From positions 180,696 to 244,695 of the forward strand of contig NZ_QCZI01000003.1 of assembly GCF_003097635.1 (NCBI RefSeq): DNA of 64,000 nucleotides, written 5' to 3'. The first letter of the stretch is position 1. Every line of letters starts with the position of its first letter. The notes under the pieces were generated by a model that saw only the letters and a list, made by a program, of their open reading frames with translations, was not told the origin of the DNA and made no database searches. A program made the position numbers and the translations under genes. The DNA comes from Flavobacterium psychrotolerans. GTDB taxonomy: Bacteria > Bacteroidota > Bacteroidia > Flavobacteriales > Flavobacteriaceae. Positions 35,222 to 43,270 of this stretch are shown piece after piece.

Positions 35222-35260
35222 CCATAAATTATTTTCGTATTCAAAATTCAAAAAATAAAA

Positions 35261-36085
35261 ATGACTAAAATTAGTATTCTGGGTTGTGGCTGGTTGGGAT
35301 TGCCATTGGCGAAAGCATTGATAGGAACTGGTTTCTCTATAAAAGGTTCTACGACTTCCATTGAGAAACTTCCTATATTGGAATTTGCGGGAATTGAGCC
35401 TTTTTTGATTTCGCTACATGCCAATGAAATTGAGGGGAACATCGTTCCTTTTTTAGAAAATTCAGAAATTCTTATTATTGATATTCCTCTCAAATTAAGA
35501 GGAAATAGCAACGACCCTTCGGCAACGCACAGGGCGGAATTTGTTGGAAAAATCAGAACCCTGATTCCTTACATCGAAAATTCATCAATTGAAAATGTTC
35601 TTTTTATCAGTTCAACATCGGTTTATGGAGAAGCAAATACAATTATAACTGAAGAAACAACACCTAATCCCGACACGGAAAGCGGCAAACAATTGTTTCA
35701 AGCAGAGCAACTTTTGCAAAATAATCGTGATTTTAAAACTACGATTGTACGGTTTGGCGGTTTGATTGGGGAAGATAGGCATCCCATTCGGTTTTTGTCA
35801 GGTAGAGACAATATTGACAATCCTGAAGCGCCTATAAATTTTATTCATCAAGACGATTGTATTGGTATCATTCAAAAAATAATTGAAACGAACTGTTGGG
35901 GAGAAACCTTCAATGCCGTTTCGCCTTTTCATCCGTCGCGTGAAACGTATTACACGCAAAAAGCTATAGGATTGAATTTGGCTTTGCCTAAATTTAGCCA
36001 TGCCAAACCCTCTGTAGGGAAAACCATTTTGAGCGATAAAGTGGAAACCGTTTTAAAATATAAATTTACAAGAACGACCCTTTAA
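35261..36085 (+). CDS. NAD(P)-binding SDR-like protein (YeeZ-like)
   Basis: A 274-residue atypical short-chain dehydrogenase. The Rossmann start is ILGCGWLGLPLAKALI (residues 5-20), an ISSTSVYG strand follows, and NAVSPFHPSRETYY near the C-terminus is typical of the YeeZ-like group. The catalytic Tyr-Lys pair is not evident in the usual place, so activity is uncertain. It is followed with no gap by the DMT exporter gene, so the two are likely one transcript. Confidence 0.82.
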   Translation: MTKISILGCGWLGLPLAKALIGTGFSIKGSTTSIEKLPILEFAGIEPFLISLHANEIEGNIVPFLENSEILIIDIPLKLRGNSNDPSATHRAEFVGKIRTLIPYIENSSIENVLFISSTSVYGEANTIITEETTPNPDTESGKQLFQAEQLLQNNRDFKTTIVRFGGLIGEDRHPIRFLSGRDNIDNPEAPINFIHQDDCIGIIQKIIETNCWGETFNAVSPFHPSRETYYTQKAIGLNLALPKFSHAKPSVGKTILSDKVETVLKYKFTRTTL

Positions 36086-37015
36086 GTGTTAAACAAAAGT
36101 AAAATTCATACCGCTTTTTCTACTAAAATAAACACCATCGGATTACCCGTAATTGCCTTGTGCTGGGTAAGTTTTTTTTGGGGAACTACTTGGATTGCCT
36201 CTAAACAAGGCGTAAAACACATGCCCGCATTACAACTTGTTGCCCTTAGACAATTTATTGGCGGTTTTCTTTATGTTTCCTTTTTTTTGCTTAAAAAAGC
36301 ACCTTGGCCAAAAGGGAAACAATGGAAAACAATTCTTATCCTGTGCGTTCTTAATTTTGTATTCAGTAATGCGCTAAGTACTTGGGGAGTAAAATACATT
36401 AGCAGTGGATTAGGCGCCATCATTGGAGCCATAGTTCCTTTATGGATTGTAATTATTACTTTTTTCAGAGGAGAGCGCCTGTCTAGGTTGACTGTTGTTG
36501 GCTTAATTGTCAGTTTTTGTGGCGTCTGTGTCATTTTCTACGACCATTTAAAAGATTTTCTACAACCCGATTTTAGATTTGGCATTTTTTTATCTATAAC
36601 CGCAACAATAACGTGGGCATTCGGAACCCTATATACAAAAAAGAAAGCGGCCAGTTTTAACCCTTATTTTAGTTTGGGCTTACAGATGATCATCTCCAGT
36701 ATTTTGATTTTTGCTGTTACTGGAGCTACAGGAACCTCGGTGAGCTTGGGTTCTATTCCTGCAGTTTCTTGGTGGGCCATCGCCTACTTGGTTATTTTTG
36801 GTGCCATTTTTACTTTCATCGCCTTTATTTATATGCTGCAACATTTACCAGCAGAAATTAGCAGTATTTATGCCTATATAAATCCTATTGTGGCAGTAAT
36901 TCTAGGATCTTTGTTTTTAGGAGAATCCTTCAATACGGCCATTGCAATTGGCGGTTTCATTACTTTAAGCGGATTGTATATGGTAAATTATGCCCTTAAA
37001 AAAGCACGCCGATAA
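36086..37015 (+). CDS. EamA family (DMT superfamily) transporter
   Basis: A 309-residue inner-membrane protein with about ten helices in two EamA repeats (about 20-155 and 165-300). WVSFFWGTTWIASKQG and the second-repeat FGTLYTKKKA segments fit the drug/metabolite exporter family. Substrate unknown. The GTG start sits directly after the stop codon of the SDR-like gene, which points to coupled translation. Confidence 0.87.
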   Translation: MLNKSKIHTAFSTKINTIGLPVIALCWVSFFWGTTWIASKQGVKHMPALQLVALRQFIGGFLYVSFFLLKKAPWPKGKQWKTILILCVLNFVFSNALSTWGVKYISSGLGAIIGAIVPLWIVIITFFRGERLSRLTVVGLIVSFCGVCVIFYDHLKDFLQPDFRFGIFLSITATITWAFGTLYTKKKAASFNPYFSLGLQMIISSILIFAVTGATGTSVSLGSIPAVSWWAIAYLVIFGAIFTFIAFIYMLQHLPAEISSIYAYINPIVAVILGSLFLGESFNTAIAIGGFITLSGLYMVNYALKKARR

Positions 37016-37101
37016 ACTATTTATGAACTTTCAGTAGTTTAAATCCAAAAGCGAAACCTTTTAAAAATTGCTTTTTTGTATTTTTGCAACAAATTATAAT
37101 T

Positions 37102-37773
37102 ATGGCCTCTCTATTTTATAAATATCGAAAATTCTTAGGATTCTTTCTGGTTTTTTCAATAATAACCATTTCCTTATTTTATTCGGCTTTAAAGCCTGAA
37201 AAATCATTACCTATCTTTAATCCCGCTGACGTTAACCCTGAATTGGTGGATAGTACGATGCAATATAAAAGCAAATACCACACCATTGCCGATTTTTCGT
37301 TTACCAATCAAAACGGGAAAATTGTTACCCAAAAGGATTATGAAGGAAAAATATATGTGGCCGATTTTTTTTTCACAACCTGTGGTTCTATTTGCCCAAA
37401 AATGACGACCAATCTAGTGGAAGTCCAAAAAGCATTCCTTAACAACCCAAAGGTGATGTTGCTTTCCCATTCCGTTTTGCCAAATGTTGATGATGTTGCC
37501 AAGCTAAAGGAATACGCCATAAAAAATAAGGTAAATGACACCAAATGGAACTTGGTTACTGGGGATAAAAAGGAAATTTATCGAATGGCCCGAAAATCCT
37601 ATTTGGCGGTAAAACAAGGCAGCCCAAATGAACTTTATGATATGGTACATACTGAAAATTTTGTTTTGGTCGATACCAAAAGACGGGTTCGCGGTTTTTA
37701 TGACGGAACCAAAAAAGAAGAAATTCAACGATTGATTGTAGATATAAATTGGCTTTGTGAAGATAAAAAATAA
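37102..37773 (+). CDS. SCO1/SenC family copper chaperone
   Basis: A 223-residue protein with an N-terminal membrane anchor (about 12-33) and a periplasmic thioredoxin-like domain. The copper site is visible: CGSICPKM gives the CxxxC pair and MVHTENFVLVD the distal His. The family delivers copper to the CuA site of cytochrome oxidase or acts in thiol redox. ATG at 37102 is preferred over the TTG at 37084, which lies in the -7 box TATTTTTG (37079-37086). Confidence 0.92.
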   Translation: MASLFYKYRKFLGFFLVFSIITISLFYSALKPEKSLPIFNPADVNPELVDSTMQYKSKYHTIADFSFTNQNGKIVTQKDYEGKIYVADFFFTTCGSICPKMTTNLVEVQKAFLNNPKVMLLSHSVLPNVDDVAKLKEYAIKNKVNDTKWNLVTGDKKEIYRMARKSYLAVKQGSPNELYDMVHTENFVLVDTKRRVRGFYDGTKKEEIQRLIVDINWLCEDKK

Positions 37774-37807
37774 AGACTGTTCAATAAGCGAACCAACTGA
37801 AAAAATG

Positions 37808-37901
37808 GTACGCAGATGACACAGATTGAGTGGATTTTCGCTGATTATTAAATAATAAATCCGTTTTGATTGGCTTAAATCCGTGCCATCTGTGTTCCAA
37901 T
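37808..37901. repeat. Intergenic imperfect inverted repeat
   Basis: ACGCAGATGACACAGAT near the left end is matched in inverted form by ATCCGTGCCATCTGTGT at the right end (13 of 17). Sequences of this type recur between genes in flavobacteria. The rest of the 244-bp gap before feoA holds only the promoter. Confidence 0.55.
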
Positions 37902-37983
37902 TTTTATTTTGGCAGAGGTAACGGATAGTCATAAAAAAATGAGTAAACCTGATAAATATCATTCAAAATTCTTTTTTTATCTG

Positions 37984-37991
37984 TACTTTTG
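37984..37991 (+). promoter_or_regulatory. -7 box for the feo operon
   Basis: TACTTTTG matches TAnnTTTG 26 bp before the feoA start. A weak inverted repeat, AATCTTA and TAAGATT, lies directly downstream (37993-38018). Confidence 0.5.
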
Positions 37992-38017
37992 TAATCTTAA
38001 TTCAATCTAAATAAGAT

Positions 38018-38257
38018 TTGCAAACAACTATAGCCAACCTGAAAAAAGGCGAAAGAGCCATCATCACCAATTTTGATGTCGAAGCTATACCATTGAAGCT
38101 TTTGGAAATGGGTTGTTTGCCAGGAAATATGGTTGAACTCATTCAAATTGCTCCGTTTGGAGACCCTTTATATTTGAATGTTAATGGTTCACATCTTGCC
38201 ATTCGTATGGAAACTGCTCGCGAAATTGAAGTTGAAATTATTGACCCAAGGACATAG
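38018..38257 (+). CDS. feoA: Ferrous iron transport protein A
   Basis: A 79-residue cytosolic SH3-like protein that assists FeoB. The LLEMGCLPGNMVELIQIAPFGDPLYL core and the final ALR-type segment (HLAIRMETAREIEVEII) are typical. The start is a TTG; no in-frame ATG lies upstream of the conserved part. First gene of the feoA-feoB-Cys peptide operon, with 28 bp before feoB. Confidence 0.9.
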   Translation: MQTTIANLKKGERAIITNFDVEAIPLKLLEMGCLPGNMVELIQIAPFGDPLYLNVNGSHLAIRMETAREIEVEIIDPRT

Positions 38258-38285
38258 AACGAACCGGTGGAAGAAAAAAGGTGAA

Positions 38286-40388
38286 ATGACTAAAAAAAAT
38301 ATAAATATTGCATTAATTGGAAATCCAAATGTAGGGAAAACTTCGGTTTTCAATCAACTAACGGGTTTGAACCAACAGGTGGGTAATTATCCCGGCATTA
38401 CCGTTGAAAAAAAGATTGGTTTTTGCAAACTTCCCAATAACATCAAAGCCAATGTGCTGGACTTACCCGGCACTTACAGTTTGAATGCCAGCTCTGTCGA
38501 TGAAAATGTAGTCATTGAGCTGTTGCTGAATAAAAACGACAAACTCTATCCTGATGTCATTCTTTTAGTAACCGAAATCGAAAATCTGAAGCGAAATTTA
38601 TTGCTTTTCACTCAAATAAAAGATTTAGAAATTCCAACCATTCTGGTAATCAACATGATTGACCGAATGAAATACAAAGGCATTACACTGGATATTCCAT
38701 ATTTGGAAAATCAGTTAAAAACCAAAATAGCTTTAGTCAGTTCCCGAAAAGGAATAGGGATTGAAGAGTTAAAAAACGTAATTACAACTTACAAAACCAT
38801 TTCTACAGAACCGTGTTTAAATGCTTCGTCTATTGATGAAGTCTATTTTAATAATCTCCAAAAAACGTTCCCGAATCAGTCCCTATATAAGCTTTGGCTT
38901 GTTGTTACCCAAGATGTGAATTTTGTGAATTTGAACAGAACCATTCTGAAAAACAATTCGTTTACAAAAACCAATTCGGAATTAAAAAGATTGCAACAAA
39001 AAGAAACCATCAAAAGGTATCAATTTATTAATGAAACACTAAAGATTGGCCAAAAAATTGATGCTTCATCAGCTACCGATTTCAGAAGTAAACTGGACAG
39101 CCTTCTCACCCATAAGGTGTTTGGATACGTAATCTTTTTTTTCATATTGTTCGTTATTTTTCAGTCTATTTTTGAATGGTCAAAAACACCGATGGATTTT
39201 ATTGATCGAACTTTTGCTGCTTTAAGTTCAACATCCAGCGAAAAACTTCCCCCTGGTGCCTTTACCAATTTGATTTCACAAGGTATTATTCCGGGAATTG
39301 GCGGAATTCTTATATTTATTCCACAAATTGCCTTTTTGTTCCTATTCATTTCAGTACTGGAAGAAAGTGGCTATATGAGCCGGGTAGTTTTTTTGATGGA
39401 CAAAATCATGCGTAAATTTGGACTTTCGGGTAAAAGCATTGTCCCATTAATTTCCGGAACTGCATGTGCCATTCCCGCCATTATGGCCACACGAAATATT
39501 GAAAACTGGAAGGAACGATTGATCACCATTTTGGTAACGCCGTTTACAACCTGCTCCGCAAGATTGCCTGTTTACGCCATAATAATTGGACTTGTAATTC
39601 CAGATAAACGAATTTTTGGTATTATAAACATGCAGGGATTGACATTAATGCTTTTGTACCTCATCGGTTTTGGTATGGCAATACTTTCAGCATTTGTTTT
39701 AAACAAAGTATTGAGATTAAATTGCAAAACATTCTTTGTGGTTGAAATGCCCAACTACAAATTGCCGATGTTTAAAAACGTAGCCATCAATGTGGTGGAA
39801 AAAACAAAAGCTTTCGTTTTTGGAGCAGGGAAAATCATTTTGGCCATATCAGTTGTCTTATGGTTTATGGCTTCTTATGGTCCAGGAGAAAAATTCAATA
39901 ACGCCGAGTCTATTCTACTTTCAAAAACAGAAAATAGTACTTTATCCAAATTTGATTTCAAGAACAAAGTGGCTTCTTACAAATTAGAAAATTCCTACAT
40001 TGGCATTATGGGAAAAACCATTGAACCTGTCATTTCGCCTTTAGGATATGATTGGAAAATTGGCATTGCCATCATCAGTTCCTTTGCTGCAAGAGAAGTT
40101 TTTGTGGGAACATTGGCCACGATTTATAGTGTTGGAGGTAGCGAAAATGACACGACCATAAAAAACAAAATGGCTGCAGAAATAAATCCTGATACCGGAA
40201 AAAAAATATTCAATTTTGCATCCGGGATTTCATTGCTTTTATTTTATGCTTTCGCCATGCAATGTGCCAGTACTTTGGCAATTACCAAAAAAGAAACTAA
40301 CTCTTGGAAATGGCCTTTGGGACAACTTGTTTTCATGAGCAGTTTTGCCTATGTTGTTGCCTTTATCGCCTATCAAATTTTAAAATAA
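38286..40388 (+). CDS. feoB: Ferrous iron transport protein B
   Basis: A 700-residue inner-membrane Fe(II) transporter. The cytosolic GTPase part has G1 GNPNVGKT (12-19), G3 DLPGTY and G4 INMID; membrane gates follow (EESGYMSRVVFLMDK, SGTACAIPAIMATR, TTCSARLPVY) and a second gate with AAREVFVGTLA. Length is normal. The ATG at 38286 is chosen because it begins MTKKNINIALIGN; a longer frame from 38178 would overlap feoA. Confidence 0.96.
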   Translation: MTKKNINIALIGNPNVGKTSVFNQLTGLNQQVGNYPGITVEKKIGFCKLPNNIKANVLDLPGTYSLNASSVDENVVIELLLNKNDKLYPDVILLVTEIENLKRNLLLFTQIKDLEIPTILVINMIDRMKYKGITLDIPYLENQLKTKIALVSSRKGIGIEELKNVITTYKTISTEPCLNASSIDEVYFNNLQKTFPNQSLYKLWLVVTQDVNFVNLNRTILKNNSFTKTNSELKRLQQKETIKRYQFINETLKIGQKIDASSATDFRSKLDSLLTHKVFGYVIFFFILFVIFQSIFEWSKTPMDFIDRTFAALSSTSSEKLPPGAFTNLISQGIIPGIGGILIFIPQIAFLFLFISVLEESGYMSRVVFLMDKIMRKFGLSGKSIVPLISGTACAIPAIMATRNIENWKERLITILVTPFTTCSARLPVYAIIIGLVIPDKRIFGIINMQGLTLMLLYLIGFGMAILSAFVLNKVLRLNCKTFFVVEMPNYKLPMFKNVAINVVEKTKAFVFGAGKIILAISVVLWFMASYGPGEKFNNAESILLSKTENSTLSKFDFKNKVASYKLENSYIGIMGKTIEPVISPLGYDWKIGIAIISSFAAREVFVGTLATIYSVGGSENDTTIKNKMAAEINPDTGKKIFNFASGISLLLFYAFAMQCASTLAITKKETNSWKWPLGQLVFMSSFAYVVAFIAYQILK

Positions 40389-40394
40389 ACAGTT

Positions 40395-40520
40395 ATGATT
40401 CAGGAAATTTTAGCCTTTGTAACTTTAGGAATTGCACTTGCTTTTTTGTTCAAAAAATTCTTTTTTAAAAAGAAAAAAACGGATAAAAATTGCGGTAGCG
40501 ACGATTGTGCCTGCCATTAA
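40395..40520 (+). CDS. FeoB-associated Cys-rich membrane peptide
   Basis: A 41-residue peptide: one membrane helix (IQEILAFVTLGIALAFLF), a Lys-rich stretch, and a C-terminal Cys cluster CGSDDCACH. This form is the FeoB-associated Cys-rich family, which may act in the place of FeoC or hold iron at the FeoB entry. It starts 6 bp after feoB. Its stop codon overlaps the stop of the convergent DtxR gene by 4 bp. Confidence 0.85.
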   Translation: MIQEILAFVTLGIALAFLFKKFFFKKKKTDKNCGSDDCACH

Positions 40521-41173
40521 ATCACTTTAACAAAAAGGTTGCTCGCAATTTTATTCGAAATAGTTAATTCTTTGTTTTCGACTTTTATTTTCAAGGATAA
40601 ATCAAAATCTTCTTTAGTAAGAATTTGTATTTTAGAACCCAAGGCAATTCCATTTTTATCTAAATATTTCAAAAACTCGGCTGAGGAATCTTTCACGCCA
40701 ACACAAATCCCGGGTTGATTATGTGACAATTCAGACAGCAATAATTTTTCAATTTTCAATATTTTGCCATTGGCATCCGGGATTGGGTCACCGTGAGGAT
40801 CTTCAGTTGGATTTCCCAAAAAATCATCCAGTTTATTGATAAGTTGCTCCGATTTTATATGTTCTAATTGTTCAGCAATGTCATGTACTTCATCCCAAGA
40901 AAAATCGAGTTTATCGACAAGGAAAACTTCCCATAAACGATGCTTTCTCACGATCATTTTTGCCGATAAGTTTCCCTTCTCGGTGAGTGAAACGCCTTGG
41001 TATTTTTTATAATTCACCAAATCCTTTTCTGCCAGTTTCTTGAGCATGTCGGTTACCGAAGAGGCCTTGGTTTCTATCATCTCGGCAATGGCATTGGTAC
41101 TGACTTCTGTATCGGAAAGCGTAGTAAGATGGTATATAGTTTTGAGATAGTTCTCTTCTGAAAAAGTCATCAT
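40517..41173 (-). CDS. DtxR/MntR-family metal-dependent repressor
   Basis: A 218-residue regulator with a winged HTH (FSEENYLKTIYHL to KKYQGVSLTEKG, about 1-70), a helical dimerisation and metal-binding domain (HRLWEVFLVDKLDFSWDEVHDIAEQLEH, with the expected His, Glu and His ligands) and a C-terminal FeoA-like SH3 domain (about 145-218). Placed between the feo operon and the Nramp gene, it is the likely repressor of manganese or iron uptake; the palindrome at 43227-43268 is a candidate site. ATG at 41173 or 41170 is equally likely as the start. Confidence 0.92.
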   Translation of the reverse strand: MMTFSEENYLKTIYHLTTLSDTEVSTNAIAEMIETKASSVTDMLKKLAEKDLVNYKKYQGVSLTEKGNLSAKMIVRKHRLWEVFLVDKLDFSWDEVHDIAEQLEHIKSEQLINKLDDFLGNPTEDPHGDPIPDANGKILKIEKLLLSELSHNQPGICVGVKDSSAEFLKYLDKNGIALGSKIQILTKEDFDLSLKIKVENKELTISNKIASNLFVKVI

Positions 41174-41185
41174 GATATCTGTTTT

Positions 41186-41302
41186 TAGCCCCAATTACTT
41201 CACTTAATTTCCATTTGCAGTGGAGTTCAGTGAACTTCGTTTGCAGTGGAAATCCCATACGCTGCGGCGAATGGATTAGAACGAATAACGGGATTAGCTC
41301 CT
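41186..41302 (+). ncRNA. Structured flavobacterial intergenic element, copy 2
   Basis: Starts TTAGCCCCAATTAC, contains GTGGAAATCC, a short hairpin (CATACGC with GCGAATG), and ends GAATAACGGGATTAGCTCC. The block order is as in the other three copies, with an extra stretch holding two TTGCAGTGGA repeats. It lies between the divergently placed DtxR start and the Nramp gene end. Confidence 0.45.
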
Positions 41303-41308
41303 GAAAAA

Positions 41309-43180
41309 TTAAATTTTTACAATAAGTAACGGTATAGAAATTTTGTGGCGCAGGTTATCTACGGTTGTCCCGAAAATTAAATCTTTAAAACCCGTATGCC
41401 CATGCGTCCCCATTACAAGAATGTCAAAGCTACCTTCATTAATGATTTTCGGAATTACTTTCGTTGGTTTTCCAAATCCTAATTGAGTTTCTACTTTATA
41501 TCCTTTTTCAGAAAGCATGTCTTTGTATTCATCTAATAATTTTTCGTCTATTAAAGTTTCATGATCATCTATATTTTCGCCATAAACTATGGCTCCAACG
41601 GTTTCTACAATGTGAATCAGGGTATATTTCGCTTCTATTCCACCCAATTCGAAGGCACTATTTAATGCCACTTCATCTGAGTTTGAAAAATCTACCGTAA
41701 CAGCAACATTCTTTTTGGCATAACTTCCCATTTTAGAGAATCGAAGTTTTAAATTATGTGGAGAATGATTATGAATATCAATTTTCGATTTAGAAATAAA
41801 AGGCTTGAAAATGATATACAGCAACAAAAGAAGGAAACCTGCCGCTAAAGGAACAACTGTTAACCATAATACAACCGGATTCTCGGAAGTTTCGAGCCAT
41901 CCATTTATTTCATCAAAAACCAATTTGGCATTGAGTGAAACAATAATCAATGCTACTATCCAGCCAGCTATTTGTGTTATTATACTAATATGAAACCCTT
42001 TCATTTTCGATTTATCACTGACAAAATGAATCAACGGAATAATGGCAAAACCTAATTGTAAACTCAAAATAACCTGACTCAAAATCAATAATTTCCCTGT
42101 GACACCTTCACCAAAAATCGTAATTACAATGACTGCTGGAACAATAGCCAGTAATCTCGTGATGATTCTTCGAACCCAAGGCTGAATTCGTAGATTCAAA
42201 TAACCTTCCATGATAATTTGTCCAGCCAGTGTACCGGTAATGGTCGAACTTTGCCCAGCAGCAATCAAGGCCACTGCAAATAGTATTGGAGCCCATTTTG
42301 TACCCAATAACGGTTGTAAAAATTGATGTGCATCCTGAATTTCTGCCACATTGAACATCCCATTTTTATAAAATGTAGCTGCTGCCAAAATCAAAATAGC
42401 GGCATTTACAAAAAAAGCTAAGTTTAACGCAATGGTCGAATCGATAAAATTGTATTTCAGTGCCTGCTTAATTCCAGCAGCGCTTCTATCAAATTTTCTG
42501 GTTTGCACCAGAGAAGAATGCAGATATAAGTTATGAGGCATTACCGTGGCGCCAATAATCCCGATTGCAATATATAGTGCCGCTTCATTTGGCATAGAAG
42601 GGATAAGTCCATAAATCACTTTTCCAACTTCGGGTTGTGCAAAAATCATTTCAAAAATAAAAGAAATTCCAATAATCATTACCAGTGCGATAATAAAAGC
42701 TTCTATTTTTCGGATTCCCTTGTTAATTAAAAACAACAATAAAAAAGTATCTAAAACGGTTATTAATACCCCTTGAACCAATGGAATATCAAATAATAAG
42801 TTAATCCCGATTGCCATTCCGAGTACTTCGGCCAAATCACAAGCAGCAATCGCTATTTCCGCTAAAAAATAAAGGATATAGTTGACAAACTTAGAATAGG
42901 TTTCACGTGAAGCTTGGGCTAAATCACGTTGCGTTACAATCCCTAACCGGGCACTAAAACTTTGCAATAGCAACGCCATAATATTACTCATTAATAAAAC
43001 CCAAAGCAATGCGTATCCAAACTGACTTCCGCCTGCGATATCGGTTGCCCAGTTCCCTGGATCCATATACCCCACACTAACCAAATAGGCCGGACCAAAA
43101 AATGCTAATATCTTCCTGAACACCGAAGTTTTGTTCTGTGTCAATACCGATTGATTCACCTCTTCTAAAGATTTCCCCAT
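41309..43180 (-). CDS. mntH: Nramp metal transporter fused to a universal stress protein domain
   Basis: A 623-residue protein. Residues 20-460 are an Nramp divalent metal (Mn/Fe) proton symporter: DPGNW at 40-44 in helix 1 and MPHNLYLH near 214 in helix 6 supply the metal site. Residues 484-623 form a UspA-like domain (NVAVTVDFSNSDE onward) with the ATP-type motif MGTHGHTGFKDLIFGTTV near its end. Typical MntH stops near 410-450, so the Usp domain is an added cytosolic module that could gate transport by nucleotide binding. The gene faces away from the DHOR operon and shares its operator. Confidence 0.94.
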   Translation of the reverse strand: MGKSLEEVNQSVLTQNKTSVFRKILAFFGPAYLVSVGYMDPGNWATDIAGGSQFGYALLWVLLMSNIMALLLQSFSARLGIVTQRDLAQASRETYSKFVNYILYFLAEIAIAACDLAEVLGMAIGINLLFDIPLVQGVLITVLDTFLLLFLINKGIRKIEAFIIALVMIIGISFIFEMIFAQPEVGKVIYGLIPSMPNEAALYIAIGIIGATVMPHNLYLHSSLVQTRKFDRSAAGIKQALKYNFIDSTIALNLAFFVNAAILILAAATFYKNGMFNVAEIQDAHQFLQPLLGTKWAPILFAVALIAAGQSSTITGTLAGQIIMEGYLNLRIQPWVRRIITRLLAIVPAVIVITIFGEGVTGKLLILSQVILSLQLGFAIIPLIHFVSDKSKMKGFHISIITQIAGWIVALIIVSLNAKLVFDEINGWLETSENPVVLWLTVVPLAAGFLLLLLYIIFKPFISKSKIDIHNHSPHNLKLRFSKMGSYAKKNVAVTVDFSNSDEVALNSAFELGGIEAKYTLIHIVETVGAIVYGENIDDHETLIDEKLLDEYKDMLSEKGYKVETQLGFGKPTKVIPKIINEGSFDILVMGTHGHTGFKDLIFGTTVDNLRHKISIPLLIVKI

Positions 43181-43201
43181 AAATAAATTAAATTATTGAT
43201 A

Positions 43202-43209
43202 CAAATGTA
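43202..43209 (-). promoter_or_regulatory. -7 box for the Nramp gene
   Basis: On the minus strand TACATTTG matches TAnnTTTG, 22 bp before the Nramp start. The -33 region falls in the left arm of the palindrome at 43227-43268. Confidence 0.6.
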
Positions 43210-43218
43210 ATTAAAAAA

Positions 43219-43249
43219 TTTGCTGCGTAAAATATAATTTTTAGTTTTG
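43219..43249 (+). promoter_or_regulatory. Promoter of the di-heme oxidoreductase operon
   Basis: TTTG (43219-43222), exactly 19 bases, then TAGTTTTG (43242-43249): the best -33/-7 match in the window. The -7 box overlaps the left arm and centre of the palindrome. Confidence 0.75.
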
Positions 43250-43268
43250 TCTAAAAATTATATTTTAC
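43227..43268. promoter_or_regulatory. 18-bp palindromic operator shared by mntH and the di-heme operon
   Basis: Left arm GTAAAATATAATTTTTAG (43227-43244), centre TTTTGT, right arm the exact complement (43251-43268). The inner TTTAG-N6-CTAAA resembles sites of DtxR/MntR repressors. It covers the -7 box of one gene and the -33 region of the other, so one bound dimer or pair could block both. Confidence 0.75.
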
Positions 43269-43270
43269 AA

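Noticed and set aside
37993..38018. AATCTTA and TAAGATT inverted repeat just after the feoA -7 box.
   Set aside because: Arms of only 7 A/T-rich bases with a 12-base gap; not enough to call an operator, and it does not match the palindrome at 43227.
38178..38285. Extended N-terminus of feoB.
   Set aside because: The 36 extra codons overlap feoA in another frame and have no FeoB-like sequence; ATG 38286 fits.
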